From Acetobacter nitrogenifigens DSM 23921 = NBRC 105050 (GTDB taxonomy: Bacteria > Pseudomonadota > Alphaproteobacteria > Acetobacterales > Acetobacteraceae), in NCBI RefSeq assembly GCF_000429165.1, contig NZ_AUBI01000013.1:1-64000 (forward strand): 64,000 bases of DNA, written 5' to 3'. Numbering within the stretch: the first letter of the stretch is position 1; each line of letters starts with the position of its first letter. Position numbers and translations under genes: made by a program. The notes under the pieces are model-generated. The model was not told the origin of the DNA. It was given only the letters and a program-made list of their open reading frames with translations, and searched no databases. Below are positions 42,803-52,180 of the stretch, piece after piece.

Positions 42803-43753
42803 TCACGCGCGCCCGGCCATCTCCTGCGAGCGCTGTTCCCGTCCAACAGCTGACAAGTCGAACGGAGTCGTCTGGTAGATATGGTTGATCCAGTTCGCCG
42901 CCAACAGGTGCGCATGGCTGCGCCAACTGTTCGACGGTTTACGAGAAGGGTCATTGTTGGGGAAATAATTACAGGGCAGCGCCGTCGCCGGGTCCAACTC
43001 CCTGTCCCTGAAATACTCGCTGGCCAACGAGCGGGCGTCATACTCCAGATGGTTGAACATATGGAGCATGCGATGCGGCCGGTTATCGAGCATGCACAGC
43101 CCCGTCTCCGCGCTTTCGGCCAGAACCTCGAGACCGCAGGCGGACGGAATGTCCTCGCGTCGCACTTCCGTCCAGCGGGAAACGGGTATCGCCGCCTCGT
43201 CAGAGAAGCCCACGAGATACGGAGACGCCGGCGCCAGGATGGCGTGATCGAATATCCCGAACGCCTTTTCCGGCAACAGGTGCTTCGGCATGCCATGGAA
43301 ATGCCGCGCCGCAGCCTGAGCCGCCCAACAGATTGTCAGCGTGTGATGCACGTTGGTCTGCGTCCAGTCGAAAATCCGCCGCAACTCGTCCCAATACGTC
43401 ACAGCTTCGAAAGGCAGGCGCTCTACCGGCGCTCCCGTCACGATGAAACCATCGAAACGTTCCTGACGAACGGCGCTCCACGGACGATAGAATGATGTCA
43501 TGTGATCGGCTGCGGTATGCCGCGACACGTGGCCGGTGATGCTCACAAGGCTTAACTCGACCTGCAAAGGCGTCGCGCCAATAAGCCGCGCAATCTGCGT
43601 TTCAGTGCTGATCTTGTTGGGCATGAGATTAAGCAGGCCTATGCGGAGCGGCCGGATATCCTGGCGGATCGCGTCAGTTTCCCCCATGACCATGACGCCC
43701 TCCGCCTCCAGAGTGGCGCGGGCCGGGAGATTATCAGGGATCTTTATAGGCAT
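42803..43753 (-). CDS. metA: homoserine O-acetyltransferase, MetA type
   Basis: MetA acylates homoserine in the first committed step of methionine synthesis. From the ATG at 43753 the 316-residue product is the normal size. '[20 protein letters not shown]', the catalytic Cys in '[17 protein letters not shown]' and '[17 protein letters not shown]' near the active-site His/Glu are present. Position 111 of the family follows 'VTGAP': E. coli has Gly there and uses succinyl-CoA; this protein reads 'VTGAPVE', with Glu, the feature of acetyl-CoA users. So it is predicted to be an acetyltransferase. It is preceded by a putative SAM-clan riboswitch. Confidence 0.9.
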   Translation of the reverse strand: MPIKIPDNLPARATLEAEGVMVMGETDAIRQDIRPLRIGLLNLMPNKISTETQIARLIGATPLQVELSLVSITGHVSRHTAADHMTSFYRPWSAVRQERFDGFIVTGAPVERLPFEAVTYWDELRRIFDWTQTNVHHTLTICWAAQAAARHFHGMPKHLLPEKAFGIFDHAILAPASPYLVGFSDEAAIPVSRWTEVRREDIPSACGLEVLAESAETGLCMLDNRPHRMLHMFNHLEYDARSLASEYFRDRELDPATALPCNYFPNNDPSRKPSNSWRSHAHLLAANWINHIYQTTPFDLSAVGREQRSQEMAGRA

Positions 43754-43820
43754 CTTGTCCTGCGTCGTCCTGCTTTTATCTGGACTGACGCTGTGGCGGA
43801 CTCCGTTTGATTGCCGGCGT

Positions 43821-43904
43821 GGCCGCATCCTCCCTTTCGGAAGCGCCACCTTGCCCGGACGGCAGGTTGGCGTCGGGCGTCGGCCCAACTCTTGATGTGC
43901 CGCC
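43821..43904 (-). ncRNA. putative SAM-clan (S-box-like) riboswitch of metA
   Basis: Read on the minus strand, about 68 bases before metA, the leader has landmarks of SAM-I / SAM-IV type riboswitches. In order these are ACATCAAGAG, a GGGC-CGAC-GCCC hairpin, GCCAACC, a TGCC...GGGC stem, AAGGTGGCGCTTCC, a GAAA tetraloop closing TTCC/GGGA, then GGATG. The first CATC pairs with the last GATG, closing the fold. It lacks the longer P3 insertion of classic S-box RNAs, so it may be a SAM-I/IV-like variant. Alphaproteobacterial metA is often under SAM control, which fits. No covariance search was possible. Confidence 0.5.
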
Positions 43905-44225
43905 AGTGATAGTGCGCCGGGCCGCGCAGTCAAGCTGCGCCGCCTCTGACGGCGATCATTCATGCGTTCAGCGAATATCTGGAGCCTGACCGATTCATCG
44001 TCGGAACACGAAGCGACGCCATATTTATTCGGGCGCTCCCCGTGCGCCCGACGCGTCAACAGCCGTTTGTGCAGCGGATTTGCGTTACGTTTACCGCCGG
44101 AGCGAGCCTGCCCCGACAAGATCATTCGCCCGACGAAGACCCCGTTTCGCAAGCATTTTCATGACCGCTCTTCGGGCGGTTTCTCCATGCGACGCCCAGC
44201 GGGATGAGAATCGGCCAGTGGGCGT
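43905..44225. other. intergenic upstream of metA
   Basis: The remaining 320 bases before radC show no gene I can support. They should hold the promoter for the metA leader and the transcript end of radC, as both genes are read leftward. Confidence 0.4.
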
Positions 44226-45044
44226 CTACAACAACCCGGCGTCCGAGAAACTAAGCCAACGTCCATTTCCAACGATGATATGATCGCGCACCGTAAGACC
44301 AAGCACAGCCGCCGCGGACGTCACCTGTCGCGTCATGGCCACGTCGTCCTGCGACGGGGTCGGGTCGCCGCTCGGGTGGTTGTGGACCAGCACGATGCAC
44401 ACCGCGCCTACCTCCAGTGCCCTTCTCACCACTTCCCTTGGGTAAACTGGTGTGTGGTTGACGGTGCCTCGCGCCTGCGCCTCGTCCGCGATGAGGCGAT
44501 CGTCCGAGCCGAGGAACAGAACGCGGAACTGCTCTATCGTCTCCCGCGCAAGAACGGCGGAAAGGTAGGCATACAAGCGTTCCCGATTCGACAGGACATC
44601 AATGTCCTGCAGCCCGGCGCGATGGACGCGTAGCGCAGCGTCACGCACGACGCACAGGGCTGAAATGAGGTGCGAGCCAACGCCCGCGACAGAACGCAAA
44701 GCCTGTTCCGAAGCCGTCAAAACGGCGGCGAGAGAGCCGAAGCGTGACACCAGCGTTCCCGCGAGCGCTTCAGGGCGTTCGTTCCTGGGCATTGCGAGCG
44801 AGATTATTGCGGCAAGAGCCGACACGTCGTCCGCTGGTGGCGCTGTATCATCAAGAAGCCGTCTCCACGCTTCGGCAGGAAGCGCAGGTTCGCCGTAGCT
44901 GTCGCACGGAGGTGGGACGCGCTCGCTCCACAACGAAGCCTCGGTATTTCCCGAAGGACGCGCGTGGGGAAGATGACCGATGGCGTAATCAGCTTTTTGC
45001 GGGGCGATCCGCATATCGGCAAACCCGCCGGCTGTCTTGGTCAT
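44226..45044 (-). CDS. radC: RadC-family JAB-domain protein
   Basis: The 272-residue product has a helix-hairpin-helix region ('RFGSLAAVLTASEQALRSVA', 'GVGSHLISALCVVRDAALRV') and the JAB1/MPN metalloprotease-like domain with 'HTPVYPREVVRRALEVGAVC', 'VLVHNHPSGDPTPSQDDVAM', the zinc-binding H-x-H-x10-D motif. The end 'LTVRDHIIVGNGRWLSFSDA' is typical. Despite its name the role in DNA repair is unproven. The N-terminus of about 60 residues is variable; an ATG at 45014 is also possible. Confidence 0.9.
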   Translation of the reverse strand: MTKTAGGFADMRIAPQKADYAIGHLPHARPSGNTEASLWSERVPPPCDSYGEPALPAEAWRRLLDDTAPPADDVSALAAIISLAMPRNERPEALAGTLVSRFGSLAAVLTASEQALRSVAGVGSHLISALCVVRDAALRVHRAGLQDIDVLSNRERLYAYLSAVLARETIEQFRVLFLGSDDRLIADEAQARGTVNHTPVYPREVVRRALEVGAVCIVLVHNHPSGDPTPSQDDVAMTRQVTSAAAVLGLTVRDHIIVGNGRWLSFSDAGLL

Positions 45045-45257
45045 GCGGACGCTGGCTCCTGTAACGCACGGGCATTAAGTGTTCAGAAACTTCAGGTGAA
45101 ACGCAAGCGACCGGGCACCGCGCCGAACACACGGCCGGATCGTATCGTTTTATAGAATATAGCCTGTTTTTAGAAAGCGTGACCAGCGGCGCCGACCATG
45201 CAATCTTTCCTCATCATCCCGCGCGCGCCCGTCGCTCTGCAAAACAAGGGAGAGAGA

Positions 45258-46433
45258 ATGTCTCCGCCCAAAATCGACGTCCTTATGTCCGCCTACAACG
45301 CTGGACGCTTTATCGAATCGACAATCGACAGCATTCTCGCCCAGACCATCAGGGATTTTCGCCTTATTATCGTCGACGACGGCTCAACGGACGATACGCC
45401 GGATATTCTTGAGCGTCTTGCTGCGAAGGATACGCGGATCGTCGTGCTCAGACAGGCGAACGGCGGAATCGTCTCCGCGCTAAACGCCGGCCTCGCGCTT
45501 TGCGTCGCGCCGTATCTCGCGCGCCATGACGCGGACGATCTGTCCGACCCGAACCGTTTTGCAATGGAACTCGCCTATCTGGAAAGCAATCCCGACTGCG
45601 TCGCCGTATCCGCACGTGCGCGCCATATTGACGCCAATGGCGCCCTGCTCGGCACAGTCTCGACAAGGAAAGATCCAGACAAGGCGGACGCGCGCGCCAT
45701 CCCTGCGGTGGAGCCTTATATCTTGCAACCGCTTTTGATGGCGCGCCTGGCTGCCGTGAAGGCCGCCGGTGGTTACCGTCTCTTGCAGGTGGCTGAGGAC
45801 TCCGATCTCTACTGGCGTCTTCGCACCGTTGGGCGGTTGCACAACCTGCAGGATTGCCTCGGCTCCTACAGAATTCACGACGACAGCATTTCGAGTTCCT
45901 CGATCGTTCGCGGTCGACAGGCGGCGATGTGGTCGCAGCTTGCCGCGCTCTCGGCGCAACGGCGGTTGGAAAACAGACCGGACATCGATTTTAACGAGAC
46001 GCTGCTGCGCGGCATCAGCCAGACCGCTTCGCTTCAGGACATGATGACGCTGACCGCTGCACGAACATCGAGCGATGAACGCCGCTGGCTTCGTCTGGCT
46101 GTTTCGGCAAAACTTCTAGAACTTTGCTATTACCGGCCTTTCGAGCCTGACGGGACCGACGTTACGTTTATCAGACAGGCGGTTGCGGCAGGACAGACGA
46201 CCTGCGGGTCCGCCAATTATGGAGCCTTCCAGGAAGCCCTTATGTCGGCTGCGATCCGCATGGCGTTCGCAGGACGTTTCAAAGATGCGTTCCGTTTGGC
46301 CGGTTGGAGAAAGGCGCCAACGTTGCTTGCCCGGATCGCGTTCAGGGTCGCCCTGCCCCCTTCGCTGAAGGACCGAATCAAAGCCTTGCTCGGACGCCCC
46401 GGCGCGCGACCGGCGGTGGAAGCCGCCGGGTAA
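45258..46433 (+). CDS. family 2 glycosyltransferase
   Basis: The ATG at 45258 follows AGGGAGAGA. The 391-residue product has the GT-A fold: 'IDVLMSAYNAGRFIESTIDS', 'RLIIVDDGSTDDTPDILERL' with the nucleotide-binding D-D-G-S, 'NGGIVSALNAGLALC' and 'YLARHDADDLSDPNRFAMEL' with the metal-binding D-A-D. The C-terminal half is helical and variable. Substrate and acceptor are unknown; such enzymes often build surface polysaccharide. It is a single gene. Confidence 0.88.
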   Translation: MSPPKIDVLMSAYNAGRFIESTIDSILAQTIRDFRLIIVDDGSTDDTPDILERLAAKDTRIVVLRQANGGIVSALNAGLALCVAPYLARHDADDLSDPNRFAMELAYLESNPDCVAVSARARHIDANGALLGTVSTRKDPDKADARAIPAVEPYILQPLLMARLAAVKAAGGYRLLQVAEDSDLYWRLRTVGRLHNLQDCLGSYRIHDDSISSSSIVRGRQAAMWSQLAALSAQRRLENRPDIDFNETLLRGISQTASLQDMMTLTAARTSSDERRWLRLAVSAKLLELCYYRPFEPDGTDVTFIRQAVAAGQTTCGSANYGAFQEALMSAAIRMAFAGRFKDAFRLAGWRKAPTLLARIAFRVALPPSLKDRIKALLGRPGARPAVEAAG

Positions 46434-46760
46434 GTCGCGTTCGAAACCACCGCAGGAGAGGTCCGTCACTCGAAATATATGATTTATGGGCGCCGGACTA
46501 TTTTAGACCTTGATAACCGCCGTTCGAGAATCGCGGCGAAAAAGGAGGCCTCGTTTTCAGAAGTGACCGGTCGATCCGTGGTTGAAATTCCGCTGGGACA
46601 GCCCAACGATTCAATGTCACTTCACCCGTTTCCGATTCCTTCTCTCATCCAGACGCAACATCAAAGCACGAGGCCCATGCTCGAAGGCAACTCGCCTCCG
46701 ATGCCGAACAACTGCTTACTCACGTACGGGAACGAGATTCAGCGCCGCAATGCCGCCCAG
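46434..46760. other. intergenic between convergent genes
   Basis: The GT2 gene and spoVR converge on this 327-base stretch. I see no gene with family resemblance and no clear bidirectional terminator. Confidence 0.4.
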
Positions 46761-48317
46761 TCACCCACCAGTCGACGCGTTCGCCTCGTGCGACGCCAGA
46801 ACCTTGCCGCTCGGCGCGTCGATTTCGTCCAGAACGACCCGATAGCCCCAAAGATTGGCCAACCCCCTCAACGTAAGCTTCATATCGTCTTCAGCCAGCA
46901 ACTGCCCGCTCCTGGTCCTGTGTTCGAGGCGAAGGGTACGGTCTCCAAGGATATCGACATCCACGATTTCAAGCTCGGCATAGAATGTGGACGGGTCGTA
47001 TGACGCGGCGACAGTCCTCCTTATGTCGCGATAGCCATGTTCGTCGTGAATGGCGTCGACCAGCAGATAAGGTTCCCGGGTATCGTCCAGAAGGCGGAAC
47101 ATGCGGAATTCGCGCATGACGCGTGGCGACAGAAACTGCAGCACGAAGCTTTCGTCCCGATATTCCGCCCAGGCGTGCCGCAACGTTCCTAGGGGATCGC
47201 CATTACCCGCGATGTCCGGGCTCCAGCGCCGGTCCTCCTCGGTCGGGTCGACGCAAACACGCGCGATGTCCTTCATCATCGCGAAGCCGAGCGCATACGG
47301 GTTGAAACTGGTTGATCCCTGCTCATAACCCGGTTGGGTGATCACGTTCGTAGTCGAATGAATCGCCTCCATGAACGCAGCGTCATCGATACGGCCAAGT
47401 TCATGCAGACGAGTCATGATCCGGTCATGAACCCAGGTCGCGCAGCCTTCGTTCATCAACTTGAGTTGCGGTTGAGGGTAAAAATACTGCGAGATCAACC
47501 GCACGATACGGATGATCTCGCGCTCCCACGCCGCCAACCTCGGAGCGTGTTTTTCAAGGAAATACAGTATGTTTTCTTCGGGCAGTCCAAATTTCCGACG
47601 CAGGGCGTCGCGCTCGTGCTCACGCGGCGGGGCGGCGCCTTCCGAAACAGGAAGGGTGCGCCAGAGATCGTTGTAAGACCGGTCCTCATGCGCGCGCCGC
47701 TCTCGGGCGCGGTCCTGCTCCGCCCGCAAGTCGATCCGCCTGGCGCCGCTGTGCCGATGCACGCCCTGATTCTGCAACGCGTGCGCGGCGTCAAGAATGC
47801 GCTCTACCGCCTCCTGCCCATGCGCTTCCTCGCAGCGCGCGATATAACCGCGTGCGAACTCCAGATAGTTCAGAATCTGCGACGGATCCGTCCATTCCTG
47901 AAAAAGCCGGTTGTTTTTGAAGAAATGATTATGGCCGAAGGCCGCGTGCGCGATGACCAGCGCCTGCATCGTCGCGCTGTTCTCCTCCATCAGATAGCTG
48001 ATGCAGGGGTTGGAGTTGATCACCACCTCGTAAGCCAGTCCCATCAGGCCGCGCCGATAGGCATTTTCGTGGCTGACGAAGCGCTTCCCGTGCGACCAGT
48101 GCTGATAGGTCAGCGGCATGCCGCTGGTGGTGTAGACATCAAGCATCTGCTCGGACGTGATGATCTCGATCCGGTTGGGGAAAACGTCGAGGCCCAACTC
48201 TTTTTCGGCTATTTCCTCGATGGCGTCATAGCAGTCGCGGATAATGCGGAAATTCCATTCCGCTCCCTGATACAGCAACCCTTTACCGCCCGTCGCCTTC
48301 TCCATCGCTCCACTCAT
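46761..48317 (-). CDS. spoVR: SpoVR-family protein
   Basis: The 518-residue product is the usual length of SpoVR / YcgB proteins. Conserved sections include 'IIRDCYDAIEEIAEKELGLD', 'YQHWSHGKRFVSHENAYRRG', 'EVVINSNPCISYLMEENSAT', 'HAAFGHNHFFKNNRLFQEWT', 'MKLTLRGLANLWGYRVVLDE'. The N-terminal region is acidic / histidine-containing and may bind metal. SpoVR has unknown biochemistry; in enterics it forms a stress-linked set with PrkA/YeaG and YeaH. Its ATG overlaps the YeaH stop by four bases. Confidence 0.92.
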   Translation of the reverse strand: MSGAMEKATGGKGLLYQGAEWNFRIIRDCYDAIEEIAEKELGLDVFPNRIEIITSEQMLDVYTTSGMPLTYQHWSHGKRFVSHENAYRRGLMGLAYEVVINSNPCISYLMEENSATMQALVIAHAAFGHNHFFKNNRLFQEWTDPSQILNYLEFARGYIARCEEAHGQEAVERILDAAHALQNQGVHRHSGARRIDLRAEQDRARERRAHEDRSYNDLWRTLPVSEGAAPPREHERDALRRKFGLPEENILYFLEKHAPRLAAWEREIIRIVRLISQYFYPQPQLKLMNEGCATWVHDRIMTRLHELGRIDDAAFMEAIHSTTNVITQPGYEQGSTSFNPYALGFAMMKDIARVCVDPTEEDRRWSPDIAGNGDPLGTLRHAWAEYRDESFVLQFLSPRVMREFRMFRLLDDTREPYLLVDAIHDEHGYRDIRRTVAASYDPSTFYAELEIVDVDILGDRTLRLEHRTRSGQLLAEDDMKLTLRGLANLWGYRVVLDEIDAPSGKVLASHEANASTGG

Positions 48318-49624
48318 GCGCCAGCCCCCTGCGTTGCAGGACGTCGTGCGAACAACTCCCGGAAAACCGGGAATATCTCCTTGCGATCAGAAACCTGTCG
48401 GATCGCAAGATGCTCATTCCGCGCCGCGATCCCGCGATAGGTGCGCCACAGATCGGTGTCGCCCCTGATGATCGCCCCTGATCCCATCACTTCGATGTAG
48501 GCGTAGTACTGCACGAGCGGCAGCACTCCACTTTCCAGAAGCTCAGCTGTCCTTGGCGTGTCGGAGGTGGAATTGTCGCCATCGGACGCCTGAGCGACAT
48601 AGATGTTCCAGTGCTGCGACAGATATCGCGCTTTCTGCACCCGGAGCAATTCTTCCAGCGCCGTCGAGACCACAGTGCCACCGGTTCTTGGGTCGTTGAA
48701 GAACGTTTCCTCATCGACCTCTTCAGCTGTTTCCGCGTGGCGGATGAACACGACGTCAAGCGTCTTGTAACGTTTCTCGAGAAACACGTGCAGCAGCAGG
48801 AAGAACTGCTTCGCCAGATCCTTCATCCGTTCCGTCATCGAGCCCGAGACGTCCATGACGCAGAACATCACGGCCCGCGTCGAAGGCTTTGGCGTTTGCG
48901 CAAACCGCCTGTAGCGCAAATCGACAGGATCGACCCACGGGATGCGGTTCAGCCGCTGCCGCAGCACGCTTCGCCGTTCCCTCAGCACCTCGAGTTCATC
49001 AACGTCGGCGGCTGAGAGCGGGCGGCTCTCCTCGAGGGCGGCGATACGCGCCTCGATTTCGATCAACTCCTCCGGTTTCGGACGTCCGAGGCCAATACGA
49101 CGCGCCATCGAGTAACGCATGGTGCGCCCGAGATCGAGTTGCGATGGGGAGCCATCGTTACTCAGACCCGCGCGGCTCGGCGCCGTTACCTCTGTCGTCG
49201 CAATCTCTCGTTTCACCAGATCAGGCAGTTCGAGGTCGCCGAAGAAAAGGTCCAGAAACTCATCACGTGACAAGAGGAACCGGTAACTGTCTTCCCCCCC
49301 ACCTTCGTCGCTGGCGTTGCCGCCTCCCGAGCCACCCTTGCCAGAGCCTCCTGGCGGCCTGCGAATCTTGTCTCCACGGGAAAATTCGTGGTTGCCCGAC
49401 AGGACGATGTTGCGAGACCCCGACGTAAAAATACGATGAAAGCTGGGCTCATGCAGCGCATCAGCTGGAATCGACACAGCGCTTCCCTGCCCGGCCTCCC
49501 TGATTTTCCCATTCGCAACAGCGTCGCGAACGGCGCGTTGCACCGCATCCCGCGCCCTTGTCAGAGCGCGTCTTCTATTTTCCAGATGTTTACCGTGCGG
49601 GTTCGAGCGTCTGTCGATGATTTC
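48314..49624 (-). CDS. yeaH: YeaH/YhbH-family protein (DUF444)
   Basis: The product (436 residues) starts at TTG 49624, with GGAAGG nine bases upstream and the conserved start 'EIIDRRSNPHGKHLENRRRA'. An in-frame ATG further upstream lies inside the prkA gene. The middle has 'FSRGDKIRRPPGGSGKGGSG'. The C-terminal half has a von Willebrand A-like fold: 'AVMFCVMDVSGSMTERMKDL', 'VFIRHAETAEEVDEETFFND', 'SRTGGTVVSTALEEL'-like wording. It is the middle gene of the prkA-yeaH-spoVR set. Confidence 0.9.
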   Translation of the reverse strand, partial: EIIDRRSNPHGKHLENRRRALTRARDAVQRAVRDAVANGKIREAGQGSAVSIPADALHEPSFHRIFTSGSRNIVLSGNHEFSRGDKIRRPPGGSGKGGSGGGNASDEGGGEDSYRFLLSRDEFLDLFFGDLELPDLVKREIATTEVTAPSRAGLSNDGSPSQLDLGRTMRYSMARRIGLGRPKPEELIEIEARIAALEESRPLSAADVDELEVLRERRSVLRQRLNRIPWVDPVDLRYRRFAQTPKPSTRAVMFCVMDVSGSMTERMKDLAKQFFLLLHVFLEKRYKTLDVVFIRHAETAEEVDEETFFNDPRTGGTVVSTALEELLRVQKARYLSQHWNIYVAQASDGDNSTSDTPRTAELLESGVLPLVQYYAYIEVMGSGAIIRGDTDLWRTYRGIAARNEHLAIRQVSDRKEIFPVFRELFARRPATQGAGA

Positions 49625-49653
49625 CAAGGGGCATGACCTTCCGAAAGCGACAC

Positions 49654-51600
49654 TCAGGCAGATTGCTTCACGCGCATATACCATTCGACCAGACGTCGGA
49701 CCTGCCGCTCCGTGTAACCACGCGCCACCATACGCTCGACGAACTCGTCGTGTTTTCGTTCGGTCTCCCCGTCTTTCTTCGATCCAAAACTGATGACAGG
49801 CAGAAGATCTTCCACCTGGCTAAACATACGCTTCTCGATCACGTCACGGATTTTTTCATAGGAAGTCCACGACGGGTTCCGCCCCCCGTTCGACGCCCGC
49901 GCGCGAAGCGAAAACTTCACGACTTCATTACGAAAATCCTTCGGGTTGGCGATTCCCGCAGGTTTTTCAATCTTCGTCAGTTCTGCATTAAGAAGATCGC
50001 GATTGAGCATCTGCCCGGTGTCCGGGTCCTTGAAATCCTGGTCTTCTATCCACGCGTCGGCATAGTCGAGATACCGGTCAAAAAGGTTCTGTCCGTAGTC
50101 GTTGTAGCTTTCCAGGTAGGCCTTCTGGATTTCGTTGCCAAGAAATTCCGCGTAACGGCCAGCCAGTTCCGATTTGAGCGTCGCGAGATAGTTCGCCTCC
50201 ACCTCCGCCGGAAACTGCTCCCGTCTGACCGCATGCTCCAGCACGTACATCAGATGCACCGGGTCGGCCGATATCTCGGTCGAGTCATGATTGAACGTTG
50301 CGGAGAGCACCTTGTAGGCGAAGCGCGTCGAAATGCCGTCCATGCCTTCGTCGACGCCTGCGGAGTCCCGATATTCCTGCATAGTGCGGGCCTTGGGATC
50401 CGTCTCGCGGATGTTCTCTCCGTCATAGACGCGCATCTTCGCATATTGTGTGGAATTCGGATGAGATTTCAGACGCGAGAGAACCGCGAACCGCGCGAGC
50501 ATATCGAGCGTATTCGGCGCGAGAGGAGCCTCACTGAGCGCAGACGACGTGATCAGCTTCTCGTAAATCTTCGACTCTTCCATCACTCGCAGGCAGTAGG
50601 GCACCTTGATGACGCAGACACGGTCAAGGAACGCCTCGTTCGTGCGGTTGTTACGGAAGGTCTGCCACTCCGCCTCATTCGAGTGCGCCAGGATAACGCC
50701 TGTGAAGGGAATGGAGCCGATATTCTCTGTGCCGACATAGTTCCCCTCCTGCGTCGCCGTCAGCAGGGGATGAAGCATCTTGATCGGCGCCTTGAACATC
50801 TCCACGAATTCGAGGACGCCCTGATTGGCGCGGTTGAGTCCCCCGGAAAAGCTGTAGGCGTCGGGATCGTTCTGGCTGAAATGCTCCAACTGCCGGATAT
50901 CGACTTTGCCGACCAATGCCGAGACGTCCTGGTTGTTGTCGTCCCCCGGCTCGGTCTTGGCTATGCCGATCTGCCTCAGCTTGGACGGATGCAGCTTTAC
51001 GACCGTGAAGCGCGAAAGGTCGCCGTCGAATTCCTCAAGCCGTTTCAACGCCCAGGGGCTGGCGATTCCCGTCAGCACCCGCCGGGGAATGCCATAATCC
51101 CGCTCGAGCGCCTCTCCCATCGAGAAGGGGTCGAACAGACCTAGCGGACTCTCGAACACCGGGCTGAGATGCCTACCGGCTTTCAGGATGTAGATGGGTT
51201 CGCGCTCCATCAGGGTCTTGACCCGCTCGCCCAAAGACGACTTGCCGCCCCCGACCGGGCCAAGCAGATAGAGAATCTGCTTCCGCTCCTCCAACCCCTG
51301 CGCTGCGTGGCGGAAGAAGCCGACAATCTGCTCGATCGTCTCTTCCATGCCGTAAAAATCTTCGAAGGCCGGATACACGCGCACCGTGCGGTTCATAAAG
51401 ATGCGGGACAGACGCACGTCGCGGGAGGTGTCGACCATCTCCGGTTCGCCGATCGCCTTGAGCATGCGCTCGGCGGCGCTGGCGTAGCAGGAAGGATCGT
51501 CGCGGCAGAGTTCCAGATAGTCTGAAAGGCTCATTTCAGTCTCGCGATGGCGGTCGCGCATCGCAGTGGCGAGAGAGAAAACGTTCGACACAGAAGCCAT
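49654..51600 (-). CDS. prkA: PrkA-type serine protein kinase
   Basis: PrkA/YeaG is an AAA+-like protein with a kinase-like C-terminal domain. From the ATG at 51600 the 648-residue product has a P-loop 'YLLGPVGGGKSSLGERVKTL' near residue 117, 'HPSKLRQIGI', the AAA-sensor-like 'GVILAHSNEAEWQTFRNNRT' with 'NEAFLDRVCVIKVPYCLRV', and the C-terminal 'FRNEVVKFSLRARASNGGRN'. It is the first gene of the stress-type operon prkA-yeaH-spoVR. In E. coli the orthologues are induced by starvation and other stresses. No sigma-factor box was identified. Confidence 0.93.
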   Translation of the reverse strand: MASVSNVFSLATAMRDRHRETEMSLSDYLELCRDDPSCYASAAERMLKAIGEPEMVDTSRDVRLSRIFMNRTVRVYPAFEDFYGMEETIEQIVGFFRHAAQGLEERKQILYLLGPVGGGKSSLGERVKTLMEREPIYILKAGRHLSPVFESPLGLFDPFSMGEALERDYGIPRRVLTGIASPWALKRLEEFDGDLSRFTVVKLHPSKLRQIGIAKTEPGDDNNQDVSALVGKVDIRQLEHFSQNDPDAYSFSGGLNRANQGVLEFVEMFKAPIKMLHPLLTATQEGNYVGTENIGSIPFTGVILAHSNEAEWQTFRNNRTNEAFLDRVCVIKVPYCLRVMEESKIYEKLITSSALSEAPLAPNTLDMLARFAVLSRLKSHPNSTQYAKMRVYDGENIRETDPKARTMQEYRDSAGVDEGMDGISTRFAYKVLSATFNHDSTEISADPVHLMYVLEHAVRREQFPAEVEANYLATLKSELAGRYAEFLGNEIQKAYLESYNDYGQNLFDRYLDYADAWIEDQDFKDPDTGQMLNRDLLNAELTKIEKPAGIANPKDFRNEVVKFSLRARASNGGRNPSWTSYEKIRDVIEKRMFSQVEDLLPVISFGSKKDGETERKHDEFVERMVARGYTERQVRRLVEWYMRVKQSA

Positions 51601-52180
51601 CAATATCGATCTCCGCGAGGGCGGATGACACTGTTCATGTCATCGCGCCGAATAAGAACGGTGGTCCAGAATCTCCTGTCCTGCGCGCGGCGCGGCGCAA
51701 CATGTCCTGTCGTGCTGTTTCGTTCGGGGCGAGCCAGACGGGCTTTCCTCCGCTCGGCCTTCGGCGCGCTTGCCGCCTGCGTCGGCCTGTTTCTCCCTTT
51801 CCATGTTCGCCATGAAGACATTATGAAAAGCGCTCGGACGATCTTGTCTTTATGAGCAAAAACAGGCAAACGATCCGGTTCGATCTGACCTTTGTGTGGT
51901 CACGCTATCGAAACCCCGCCGCCATTTTCAAGAAAAATCGCGAACGCCCCTTGCGGGTCACAAGATAATTCGGCGCGAACGTCGAGTATTCGGCTTAAAA
52001 TTCAAAGGCTTGATAATTATTCATCCGGTCCCCGCTCTTGGGGGCCGCGTATCTTGCGAGTCGCGGAACATGTGGGCGGACGAAACGGGAGTCGGCAAGC
52101 CTGACCGCCGCTTTCAAGCTCCACGCGCCGCTCCCGTCTTCATGGCTGCGGCGCCTGTCAGGCCCTGGCGTCAGACGCCA
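51601..52180. other. intergenic upstream of prkA, no gene seen
   Basis: This 580-base stretch lies between prkA and the MBL hydrolase gene, both read leftward. I found no open frame with family resemblance. The prkA promoter must be here. The right part, about 51900-52030, is less GC-rich than the rest. Confidence 0.4.

Noticed and set aside
43821-43904. A SAM-II type riboswitch before metA
   Set aside because: SAM-II is the common alphaproteobacterial metA switch, but its short pseudoknot pattern is not present. The order of motifs fits the SAM-I/IV clan better.
47334-48440. A 368-codon frame on the plus strand opposite spoVR
   Set aside because: Antisense to SpoVR, with low-complexity composition and no ribosome-binding site.
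49633-51144. A 503-codon open frame on the plus strand opposite prkA
   Set aside because: It is antisense to a clearly conserved PrkA. Its translation is rich in Arg, His and Leu with no family pattern, as expected for a GC-biased shadow.
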